A program made the translations under genes and the position numbers. The notes beneath the pieces are model-generated. The model saw only the letters and a list, made by a program, of their open reading frames with translations, was not told the origin of the DNA and did no database searches. A stretch of DNA of 35,191 nt from Bacteroidales bacterium UBA2939 (GTDB lineage: Bacteria; Bacteroidota; Bacteroidia; Bacteroidales; P3), in assembly GCA_002349055.1 (NCBI GenBank), contig DECD01000005.1, positions 33,959 through 69,149 of the forward strand, written 5' to 3'. Below are positions 1 through 6,890 of the stretch, piece after piece (position 1 is the first letter of the stretch; each line of letters begins with the position of its first letter).

Positions 1-25
1 AGACGCGGCAGGCCGCGTCTCTACT
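1..25. repeat. GACGCGG hairpin repeat inside phosphotransferase frame
   Basis: AGACGCGGC and GCCGCGTCT separated by AG form a perfect 9-bp hairpin, continuing TCTAC. It is read in frame as SRDAACRV near the C-terminal side of the kinase domain. Confidence 0.65.
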
Positions 26-1123
26 GGGGGAGCAAACAGAGTGTTCCCGCATAATACGGTTGATTTCGGGCAGGGGGATGGAGAGCGGGTGGTCTTGGAG
101 AAGGTTGCGGAGGTTGTTGAGGGCCAGGGGGATGGACTGGAGGAAGTAATCCTTGCGCTCGAAAAGGCCTCGGTAGCCGTAGGCCCCGAGGGTTTGGAGG
201 ATGCGGACGAGGAGGTAGGCCCAGAAGAGGTCCATCCACCGGCGGCGTTCGTCGCCATGGATATTGCGGACATCGAGGTAGTGAGCCAACAGCTCGCGAC
301 GAATGGCCTCGGGGAGGTTGCTCTTGGCGCTATAGAGCAACGAGGCGACATCATATTGTGCGGCACCTCGGCGGCCGCCTTGGAAATCAATGTAGTAAAG
401 CCTCACCCCCGGCCCCTCTCCCTTGTGAGAAGGGTGTGAAGAAACCATAATATTTCGGGATTGGAAGTCGCGGTAGAGGAAGTAGTGGGTGTCGGCGGTG
501 AGGAGGTAGTCGGCTAGGCGGTTGAAGTCGTCCTCGAGGAGCTGCTCGTCGAAGGGGATGTGCTGGAGCTTGAGGAAGTGGTATTTGAAGTAGTTGAGGT
601 CCCAGAGGATGGACTGGCGGTCGAAGTCGCTGCGCGGATAGGCCAGCGAGAAGTCGATGTCGGCTCCCGCCTGCTGGATGGCGGCGAGGTCGGCGAGGGC
701 CTGCTTGTAGAGGTCGAGCATCTGGGCGTCGAATCCCCCACCCTGCCGCTGTTTGTCGTAGAGGAGTCCGTAGAGCGTCTGGTCGCCGAGGTCCTGCTGG
801 AGGTAGTGGCGGCGGTCGTCGGCGACGGCATAGAGTTCGGGGACAGGCATGCCTTTGGCGTGGAAGTGGCGAGCATAGGCGAAGAAGGCTTCGTTCTCGC
901 GGAGGTCGTCGGCGATGCAGCCGATGGCAGAGATGGTTGATACGTTGATAGGTTGATAGGTTGATAGGTTGATAGGTTGATACGTTGATACGTCGTTGAG
1001 AGACGTATCAATATTGCCTATAAGGCGGTAGTAGCGGCGGGAGGAGCCGTTGGCACCGAGAGCGAGGCATTCGGTGCAGGGAACGCCCGCCCAGCGGGCG
1101 AAGAGTTGTTTGAGTTGTTCCAT
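1..1123 (-). CDS. Kinase-like phosphotransferase (APH family), 3' end outside window
   Basis: At least 374 codons; the frame is still open at base 1. It resembles the aminoglycoside/choline phosphotransferase (APH) fold family of Bacteroidota, whose true substrate is generally unknown. The catalytic loop reads YRDFQSRNIM (Asp219) and the metal-binding motif YYIDFQGG (Asp246), followed by a conserved-looking QYDVASLLY. The start is the ATG at 1123, which overlaps the bactofilin stop as TAATG, so translation is probably coupled. Three repeat-derived insertions interrupt the frame: an 8-base tandem tract near residues 38-63, a GC-rich element between the two catalytic motifs (about residues 229-242), and a hairpin repeat at bases 1-25. 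In related proteins a second domain often follows; here that would lie outside the window. The family call is good; the substrate cannot be inferred. Confidence 0.75.
   Translation of the reverse strand, partial: MEQLKQLFARWAGVPCTECLALGANGSSRRYYRLIGNIDTSLNDVSTYQPINLSTYQPINVSTISAIGCIADDLRENEAFFAYARHFHAKGMPVPELYAVADDRRHYLQQDLGDQTLYGLLYDKQRQGGGFDAQMLDLYKQALADLAAIQQAGADIDFSLAYPRSDFDRQSILWDLNYFKYHFLKLQHIPFDEQLLEDDFNRLADYLLTADTHYFLYRDFQSRNIMVSSHPSHKGEGPGVRLYYIDFQGGRRGAAQYDVASLLYSAKSNLPEAIRRELLAHYLDVRNIHGDERRRWMDLFWAYLLVRILQTLGAYGYRGLFERKDYFLQSIPLALNNLRNLLQDHPLSIPLPEINRIMREHSVCSPSRDAACRV
396..438. repeat. GC-rich dispersed repeat inside phosphotransferase gene
   Basis: CCTCACCCCCGGCCCCTCTC followed by CCTTGTGAGAAGGGTGTG. 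The first part is nearly identical to 18764-18783. It adds about 14 residues between the catalytic and metal-binding motifs. Confidence 0.7.
935..1012. repeat. 8-base tandem tract with inverted end inside phosphotransferase gene
   Basis: Seven units of GGTTGATA or CGTTGATA (935-990), then the perfect inverted pair TTGATACGTC (985-994) and GACGTATCAA (1002-1011) around a 7-base loop. On the gene strand it reads STYQPINL repeated. Confidence 0.85.
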
Positions 1124-1497
1124 TAGACGGTCTGTTCCTGCTGTTGGCGCACCTCGTCGAGCATGCAGCATTTGCCTAAGAAGACAGCGCCGGGTTCGAT
1201 GGAGAGTTTGTTTATCAAAATATCGCCCTCGACTCGCGAGTTGCGGTAGAGGGTAAGCGATTCCTTCACAGAGAGATTACCCTTGACGGTCCCCATGATG
1301 TTGGCATTGAGACAGAGGATGTTGCCGGTGACGGAGCCAGTATCGCCAACGACGAGCTTGCCGTTGAGCTGGAGGTTGCCCTCGAGGGTGCCGTCGAGGC
1401 GGAAATCGCCGGTGGCGGTGATGTCGCCCTTGACGACGGTGCCGCTGGTGAGGATGTTGATTGAATTGGTGCTTTCCACTTCCATTGTTTTTGCCAT
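1123..1497 (-). CDS. Bactofilin (polymer-forming cytoskeletal protein)
   Basis: A 124-residue protein with the bactofilin (DUF583) pattern: a short N-terminal tail, then repeated glycine-spaced beta-strand motifs such as GTVVKGDITATGDFRLDGTL and ending with EPGAVFLGKC. Bactofilins self-assemble into beta-helical filaments that organise cell-envelope machinery at the membrane. Length is typical. It lies 29 bases downstream of the porW-like gene and overlaps the phosphotransferase start by one base, so it is almost certainly in the same transcript. The Cys-Cys pair near residue 109 and the Gln-rich tail are unremarkable. Family assignment is secure; its particular role is not. Confidence 0.9.
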   Translation of the reverse strand: MAKTMEVESTNSINILTSGTVVKGDITATGDFRLDGTLEGNLQLNGKLVVGDTGSVTGNILCLNANIMGTVKGNLSVKESLTLYRNSRVEGDILINKLSIEPGAVFLGKCCMLDEVRQQQEQTV

Positions 1498-1526
1498 ATT
1501 ACAAAACGGGTTAAAAGGGTTTAAGG

Positions 1527-4295
1527 TTATTTTTTCAGGTAGTACCTGTTGAAGAAGAGCATGTAGGCGTCGGCATCCTTGCGGTTGTAGAAGGTGGCGT
1601 AGTTCTGGGTAGTGATGGGGAAGGCCCTATAGTCGTTGTCGGCATACTGGCGGAGGGGGCTCTCGTCCTGCTGGAGGTGCTGCCAGTAGCTCATGGCCTC
1701 GTCGACGGTCATGAAGCGGTGGACCGTGAGAATCTGGGTGGTGTCGGTGAAGAGGGCGGCATTAACCTTGTAGCCGGAGTTGGAATAGTAGCGGTTGTTG
1801 AACTCGCCGAGCTTGAACTGGAGTTCGGTGGCCTTGACGGTGCGGTCGTTGATGACGATGGCGATGAAATACTGCTGGTTCTCGCGGTAACGGTAGACCT
1901 GGGCCTCGGGAGGCAGCGGAGTGTCTTCAGCCGTTGCTTGACTGCTTGATTGTTTGACTGTTTGATTGTTTGACTGGGTGCGGGCGCGGCTTTCGTCGAC
2001 CTCGGTGATTTCCTCGTTCATGGCATAGCTGCCGAAAGAGGAATCCTGAAGGAGGAGGAGCTGTGCCTGCGCCAAGGGCTGGATGCTGTCGGTCTGCGGC
2101 AGGGCGGCAAGGACGGTGAAGAGCTCGACGGCGTCGGAGTATCTGCCGGTGCGTGCCAGCGCGAGACCCTTCCAGTAGCGGAAGCGGTTGAGGGCGGGAT
2201 TGGCGGGATAGATTTCCTCGGCTTCGTCGGCGAGGTGTATCACGTTGGAGTAGCGGCCACTGGCATACTGGTCGTAGATTTCCTCATAGTCGGACTCAAT
2301 GCGCCGCGAACGGCGGATGAGCTCCTTGTAGTATTCGTTGTCGCGGATGAGGTTGGCAAAGTCGCTGTCGGGAAATCCCATGAGGACCATGTCGCGGTAG
2401 TAGTTGGCCTGCGGCGTGTTGCCCTGCCGGTCGTAGATGCGGTAGAGCATATAGAACGCCTGGACAATCTCGGGGAAGGAGGTGTAGTTGTCGGCCAGGT
2501 GGAGGTAGTTCTTGAGGGCCTGGGGTATGTTGCCCACACCGTCGTAGAAGATATAGGCGGCGTTGAGGAGGGAAATGGAGGTGAGCGAGTCAATAGAGTC
2601 GAGAGCGTGGGGCGTGGTGGGGAGGTCCTTGAGGTAGTAGGCGATACAGTGTGGGTCGTTGGGGTCGCCCAGCCCATTGCCAGGCTGCTTGCCTTCCTGC
2701 TTGTCTGAGTTCGTGTCGGCCACACTCGTCGTGTCTTCGGCGGGCAGGTCGTCGTCGATGAAGCCCATGACGCTCTTGTTGGAGAGGAACCAGAGGTCCT
2801 CGAGGGTGCGCATGCCCCAGCGCTGACGGAAGGTTTCCTTGCCTTTCTGGACGGTCTGGGGGTTGTAGAAGTACCAGTCGCCGGTAAGGGTGTTCTGCTG
2901 CTGGCGTGCGTCGGCAGCCAGTTCGTCGAGAAGGGCCTGCTCCTTCGCCGCCTTCTCCTGCTGCTTGAGGGTCTCTATCCTCTCGTTGATGAGGTTGGTG
3001 CGCTCCTCCTCAGACATGGCGGCGACGGCGAGGAGGCTGTCGCAGCGCTCATAGACGCGGGTGTAGGAGACGAGTTCGGTGAGCATTTCGGAACGGCGGC
3101 GGATGTTGTCGTAGTTGGGATAGTCGGGAGTGATACACTGCATGACGGTGTCGTAGTAGCGCTGGGCGGTGTCGTAGTTCTCGAAAACCTCGTACTGCAC
3201 CTGGGCCATGCGGAGGGCCGACTGGGCACGCTGGGCTTTATTGACGGTGGCGAGGGTGACGCTGCGGCGGTAGTTGTCGCAGGCTTTGCGCGGCTGCTTG
3301 ACACCGAGGAACATCTCGCCCTTGGCGAAGTAAATCTGGTCGCGGTATTCCTCGTTCTTCTTATCCTTAAGCATGGCGTCGAGCTGGCGTTCGAGCTTGT
3401 CGATGTCGGCATGCTCGAGGTCGGCGCAGGAAGCCTGTCCCAGCTTGGCGTTGAACTCCATTACATAGGGCGGACGGTAACCAAGCACTTCGCCATAGTA
3501 TTTGGCGGCGACGGCCCGCTTGTCGAGCTTGCGGTAAATCTGAGCCAGGATGAAGTTGAGTCGCGCCTTGGTGTAGCGGTCGGAGGTGGCTTCGATGGCG
3601 CTGTGGATATACTCGACGGCCTTCTTGTACTTCTCCTGCGGGAGGGTTGCTTCGACCATGGCGCAGTAGAGCTTGTCGCGCTGGCTGCGCGAGAAGTTGC
3701 CCTTTGAGAGGTTCTGGACAAGCTGGTCGAGGGTGGCTTCGGCCTCGGCATAACTCTTCTCCATAATCATGCAGCGGGCGAGGAGGATGGCGCCCTGGTC
3801 GCCGGCATAGGTGCCCGGGAACTGCTGGATGAGGATGTTGCAGGTGTTGGCGGTAGAGATGTAGTCGTGCTTGTAGAAGGTGGCGTAGGCGGTGAGGAGG
3901 TAGCAGTCTTTGATGTAGGGAACATGCTCGACACCCTTGACAAAAATGCTGTGTTTCTTGATACCCTTGACACCTTTTTCGATGGCGCGGTCCATCTCGG
4001 GATTGATGCTGCGTGCCAGATCGTCGGAGCCGAGGTTTTCGACCGGCAGGAACTGCGTGTAGTCGTCGACAGCCTCCTTGCGCATCTTCTCGCGGCCAGC
4101 CTTGAGGCTTTCGTTGCCGTTCCACCACACGTTGTAGTGGCATGTCATGTTGTGGTACTTGATATTGCCCCACTTGGCCTTCTCGGTGGAACAAGAGGTG
4201 AGTAAATTGAAAATTGAAAATTGAAAATTGAAAATCATGACGCACATCATGATGCGCCATAACAATCTGCCTGTTTTATTGTTCTTAATTTTCAA
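1527..4295 (-). CDS. porW: TPR lipoprotein resembling type IX secretion protein PorW/SprE
   Basis: A 922-residue lipoprotein. The N-terminus has a basic start, a hydrophobic stretch and the lipobox LTSC with Cys35. Just after the Cys comes KYHNMTCHYNVWWNGNES, which matches the YHN..YN.wfN pattern of the PorW/SprE family, then tetratricopeptide-like helical repeats through most of the length. The C-terminus (FPITTQNYATFYNRKDAD) fits the conserved tail of that family. PorW/SprE proteins are needed for type IX secretion across the outer membrane, which agrees with a sorting-domain cargo at 16276-18498. The start codon appears to be TTG at 4295, inside a repeat; the first ATGs are codons 16-17 and would remove the basic region. 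Residues 22-30 (FNFQFSIFN) are encoded by a 7-base repeat, and a Gln/Ser/Asn tract near residues 774-787 by an 8-base repeat. The specific name is likely but not certain. Confidence 0.75.
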   Translation of the reverse strand: MKIKNNKTGRLLWRIMMCVMIFNFQFSIFNLLTSCSTEKAKWGNIKYHNMTCHYNVWWNGNESLKAGREKMRKEAVDDYTQFLPVENLGSDDLARSINPEMDRAIEKGVKGIKKHSIFVKGVEHVPYIKDCYLLTAYATFYKHDYISTANTCNILIQQFPGTYAGDQGAILLARCMIMEKSYAEAEATLDQLVQNLSKGNFSRSQRDKLYCAMVEATLPQEKYKKAVEYIHSAIEATSDRYTKARLNFILAQIYRKLDKRAVAAKYYGEVLGYRPPYVMEFNAKLGQASCADLEHADIDKLERQLDAMLKDKKNEEYRDQIYFAKGEMFLGVKQPRKACDNYRRSVTLATVNKAQRAQSALRMAQVQYEVFENYDTAQRYYDTVMQCITPDYPNYDNIRRRSEMLTELVSYTRVYERCDSLLAVAAMSEEERTNLINERIETLKQQEKAAKEQALLDELAADARQQQNTLTGDWYFYNPQTVQKGKETFRQRWGMRTLEDLWFLSNKSVMGFIDDDLPAEDTTSVADTNSDKQEGKQPGNGLGDPNDPHCIAYYLKDLPTTPHALDSIDSLTSISLLNAAYIFYDGVGNIPQALKNYLHLADNYTSFPEIVQAFYMLYRIYDRQGNTPQANYYRDMVLMGFPDSDFANLIRDNEYYKELIRRSRRIESDYEEIYDQYASGRYSNVIHLADEAEEIYPANPALNRFRYWKGLALARTGRYSDAVELFTVLAALPQTDSIQPLAQAQLLLLQDSSFGSYAMNEEITEVDESRARTQSNNQTVKQSSSQATAEDTPLPPEAQVYRYRENQQYFIAIVINDRTVKATELQFKLGEFNNRYYSNSGYKVNAALFTDTTQILTVHRFMTVDEAMSYWQHLQQDESPLRQYADNDYRAFPITTQNYATFYNRKDADAYMLFFNRYYLKK
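1933..1976. repeat. 8-base TGTTTGAy tract inside the porW-like gene
   Basis: About five units of TGTTTGAC/TGTTTGAT and close variants. On the gene strand it encodes QSNNQTVKQSSSQATAE, a polar linker between the TPR region and the C-terminal domain. Confidence 0.75.
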
Positions 4296-4319
4296 CTTTC
4301 AATTTTCAATTTTCAATTT
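4205..4319. repeat. Inverted CAATTTT cassette at the start of the porW-like gene
   Basis: Arm 1 (4205-4236) is about four units of AAATTGA; arm 2 (4287-4319) is the inverse, TTTTCAA units with one variant CAACTTT. About 50 bases lie between. Arm 2 holds the TTG start codon; arm 1 encodes FNFQFSIFN of the signal peptide. Confidence 0.85.
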
Positions 4320-4321
4320 CA

Positions 4322-5422
4322 TCAGACGTTGAAACGGAAGTGCATAATGTCGCCGTCCTGAACGACGTAGTCCTTGCCCTCGATGGAGATTTTTCCTGCC
4401 TCGCGGCATTTGGCCTCGGAGCCGAGGGAGACATAGTCGTCGTACTTGATGACCTCGGCGCGGATGAATCCACGCTCGAAGTCGGAATGGATGATGCCGG
4501 CGGTCTGCGGGGCTTTCATCCCCTTGCGGAAAGTCCAGGCACGGCACTCCTTGGGACCGGCGGTGAGGAAGGTCTGGAGGTTGAGGAGACGGTAGGCGGC
4601 CTTGATGAGGCGGTTGACACCGCTCTCCTTGAGTCCGAGGTCTTCGAGGAACATCTGTTTCTCCTCGTAGGTCTCCAGTTCGGCGATGTCGGCCTCGATG
4701 CCGGCACCGATGACGAGGACCTCGGCGTTTTCGTCCTTCACAGCCTCGCGTACGGCATCAACATACTTATTGCCGTCAACCACGGAATTCTCGTCGACGT
4801 TACAGACATACAAAACGGGCTTGGAAGTCAAGAGCATCAGGTCTTTAGCCACCTCGGCCTGGTTCTCATCCAATTCGACCGTCCGTGCGCTCTTGCCGGC
4901 GAGGAGGGCGGCCTTGTAGAGATCCATCACCTCGACAAGCTTCTTGGCACGGGCATCGCCGCCGGCTTTGCCTTTCTTGACCTCCTTGTCGTAGCGGTTC
5001 TCGATGGTCTCGAGGTCCTTGAACTGGAGTTCGAGGTCGATGGTGTATTTATCGCGGACGGGGTCGACGGTGCCGTCGACATGGGTGATATTGTCGTCGT
5101 CGAAGCAGCGCAGGACGTGGATGATGGCATCGCAGTTGCGGATGTCAGCAAGGAATTTGTTGCCGAGACCTTCGCCTTTGGAAGCACCTTTGACCAGACC
5201 GGCGATGTCGACAATCTCCACGGTGGCGGGAACCACCGAGGCGGGACGTTCTATCTCCACCAGCTTGGCCAGACGCTCGTCGGGCACGGTGATTACACCC
5301 ACATTGGGTTCAATGGTGCAAAAGGGGAAGTTGGCAGCCTGGGCTTTGGCGTTGCTGAGGCAGTTGAAAAGGGTGGACTTGCCGACATTGGGCAGTCCTA
5401 CTATACCACATTGGAGACTCAT
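4322..5422 (-). CDS. ychF: Redox-regulated ATPase/GTPase YchF
   Basis: A 366-residue Obg-family P-loop protein, normal YchF length. The N-terminus CGIVGLPNVGKSTLFNCLS holds the P-loop; VDIAGLVKGASKGEGLGN is the characteristic G3 region; the C-terminal TGS-like domain ends HSDFERGFIRAEVI then IMHFRFNV. YchF binds ribosomes and nucleotides, usually preferring ATP, and takes part in stress and translation control in the cytoplasm. The ATG at 5422 overlaps the stop of the glycosyltransferase gene as ATGA. Downstream, 26 bases made almost entirely of a 7-base repeat separate it from the porW-like gene. Assignment is firm. Confidence 0.95.
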   Translation of the reverse strand: MSLQCGIVGLPNVGKSTLFNCLSNAKAQAANFPFCTIEPNVGVITVPDERLAKLVEIERPASVVPATVEIVDIAGLVKGASKGEGLGNKFLADIRNCDAIIHVLRCFDDDNITHVDGTVDPVRDKYTIDLELQFKDLETIENRYDKEVKKGKAGGDARAKKLVEVMDLYKAALLAGKSARTVELDENQAEVAKDLMLLTSKPVLYVCNVDENSVVDGNKYVDAVREAVKDENAEVLVIGAGIEADIAELETYEEKQMFLEDLGLKESGVNRLIKAAYRLLNLQTFLTAGPKECRAWTFRKGMKAPQTAGIIHSDFERGFIRAEVIKYDDYVSLGSEAKCREAGKISIEGKDYVVQDGDIMHFRFNV

Positions 5423-6351
5423 AGTTCTTTTTCAATTAAATATTGGTTGCGAGTGGTGGAGTTGCGACAGACAAGTTCGCCGATGAAACCGGCCAGGAAG
5501 AGCATCACGCCGAGTACCAGGAAGAGCATGGAGAGGTAGAACCAGACGCTCTTCGTCAGGGCGATGCGCCCGCTGAGGCGTAGGATGATGACCACCAGCA
5601 GAGAAACAAATCCGAAGAGGCCCGACACGGTGCCCACGGCACCGAAGAAGTGCATGGGCTGTTTGCCGAACTTGGACATGAACATGATGGACATGAGGTC
5701 GAGGTAGCCGTTAATGAAACGGCTCATGCCGAACTTGGTGACACCGAACTCGCGCTTGCGGTGCTGCACGACCTTCTCGCCAATCTTGCCGAAGCCCGCC
5801 CATTTGGCAATAACAGGGATGAAGCGGTGCATCTCACCGTAAACCTCGATGCTTTTCACCACATCGCGACGGTAAGCCTTGAGGCCACAGTTGAAGTCGT
5901 GGAGATGGATACCGCTCATGCGACGGGTGGTCCAGTTGAAGAATTTCGACGGGATGTTTTTTGCCAGCTTGGAGTCGTAGCGTTTCTTCTTCCAGCCGCT
6001 GACGAGGTCGTAGCTCTCATCCTTAATCATGTGAAAGAGTTCGGGTATTTCGTCGGGGCTGTCCTGGAGGTCGGCATCCATGGTGATGACCACATCGCCC
6101 TGGGCGGCGGCGAAACCCGTATTGAGGGCTGCGGACTTGCCATAGTTGCGGCGGAACTTGACGCCGCGGTAGCAGGGATTGTCGGCGTGGAGCTTCTCGG
6201 TGACCTGCCAAGTTTTATCTTTGCTACCGTCGTCGACAATGATGACTTCATAAGTGAAGCCATGTTCTTTCATCACCCTGTCTATCCATTCGGCCAGATG
6301 GGGTAACGACTCATCCTCATTATATGAAGGTACTACAATTGAAATATCCAT
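5419..6351 (-). CDS. Family 2 glycosyltransferase with C-terminal membrane segments
   Basis: A 310-residue protein of the polyprenyl-phosphate sugar transferase type (DPM1/GtrB/ArnC-like). It begins MDISIVVPSYNEDESLP, has the nucleotide-sugar motif VDDGSKD, the metal-binding ITMDADLQDSPDEIPEL and FNCGLKAYRRDV. Two hydrophobic helices near residues 225-250 and 265-295 anchor it in the inner membrane. The expected reaction is transfer of a sugar from a nucleotide donor to polyprenyl phosphate, feeding envelope glycans or protein glycosylation; the actual sugar is not evident. It follows the DUF4199 gene by 14 bases and overlaps ychF by four. Confidence 0.9.
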   Translation of the reverse strand: MDISIVVPSYNEDESLPHLAEWIDRVMKEHGFTYEVIIVDDGSKDKTWQVTEKLHADNPCYRGVKFRRNYGKSAALNTGFAAAQGDVVITMDADLQDSPDEIPELFHMIKDESYDLVSGWKKKRYDSKLAKNIPSKFFNWTTRRMSGIHLHDFNCGLKAYRRDVVKSIEVYGEMHRFIPVIAKWAGFGKIGEKVVQHRKREFGVTKFGMSRFINGYLDLMSIMFMSKFGKQPMHFFGAVGTVSGLFGFVSLLVVIILRLSGRIALTKSVWFYLSMLFLVLGVMLFLAGFIGELVCRNSTTRNQYLIEKEL

Positions 6352-6365
6352 AATATATATATGTG

Positions 6366-6890
6366 TTATTGTTTTTTACTTTTCTTTTCCCTGATGGCGC
6401 CTTTTTCGTTCTTGAACACTATGGCCGCGATGAAGGCGCCGAAACCACCGAGGACGGCCAATTTGATGGCCGACTCAAATCCCCACCAAGCCGCCCAGTA
6501 GTGCGACGGGGCCGACAACACGGCCTCCTCCCCTCTCAATGTGCGGGTGAAGAGGTCGGTCTGCTCTGGGATGGCATAGCCAAAAAGCCAGAGGCAGAGA
6601 CCATACAGCACGCTGGCCACCACCGCCGTCCCCATGCCGAAGAGCATGAGTTCCTTGAGGGTGGCTTTCTTCTCTGCCAGCGAATTGCGGTAGAGCAGCG
6701 TGAACAAGAACACCGCCACCAGCATGATTATGTCGCTCATGTATGCCTCGGGGCTCTCGGCCGGAGAACCCATCAGGTAGCGCACCATGATGTAGAGCGC
6801 CAACAACCCACCGGTGATCAACCCGCAACGCAGATATGCCTTGCGGTAGTTCCCGTGAATCGTGCTGCTATATCTATGAAAAAATCTCAT
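6366..6890 (-). CDS. DUF4199-like membrane protein
   Basis: A 174-residue protein with four predicted membrane segments (about residues 20-45, 53-68, 84-110 and 133-158) and a basic C-terminal tail. It resembles the DUF4199 proteins that commonly precede a family 2 glycosyltransferase in Bacteroidota; the same order is seen here. The function is unknown; a helper role for the transferase is a guess from context. The ATG at 6890 overlaps the stop of the AsmA-like gene as ATGA, so the two are probably translationally coupled. Confidence 0.65.
   Translation of the reverse strand: MRFFHRYSSTIHGNYRKAYLRCGLITGGLLALYIMVRYLMGSPAESPEAYMSDIIMLVAVFLFTLLYRNSLAEKKATLKELMLFGMGTAVVASVLYGLCLWLFGYAIPEQTDLFTRTLRGEEAVLSAPSHYWAAWWGFESAIKLAVLGGFGAFIAAIVFKNEKGAIREKKSKKQ

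Noticed and set aside
935..990. Possible CRISPR-like array
   Set aside because: The units are only eight bases long with no spacers and no cas genes are nearby.
4295..4324. Phase variation of the porW-like gene by gain or loss of 7-base units after the ATG at 4322
   Set aside because: That ATG is in the same frame as the TTG start but a TGA lies between them. The repeat strand here always meets TGA, so adding or removing units by themselves does not produce an open frame from that ATG.
4340..5539. A 399-codon plus-strand frame opposite ychF and the glycosyltransferase gene
   Set aside because: Spans two well-supported minus-strand genes and has shadow composition.
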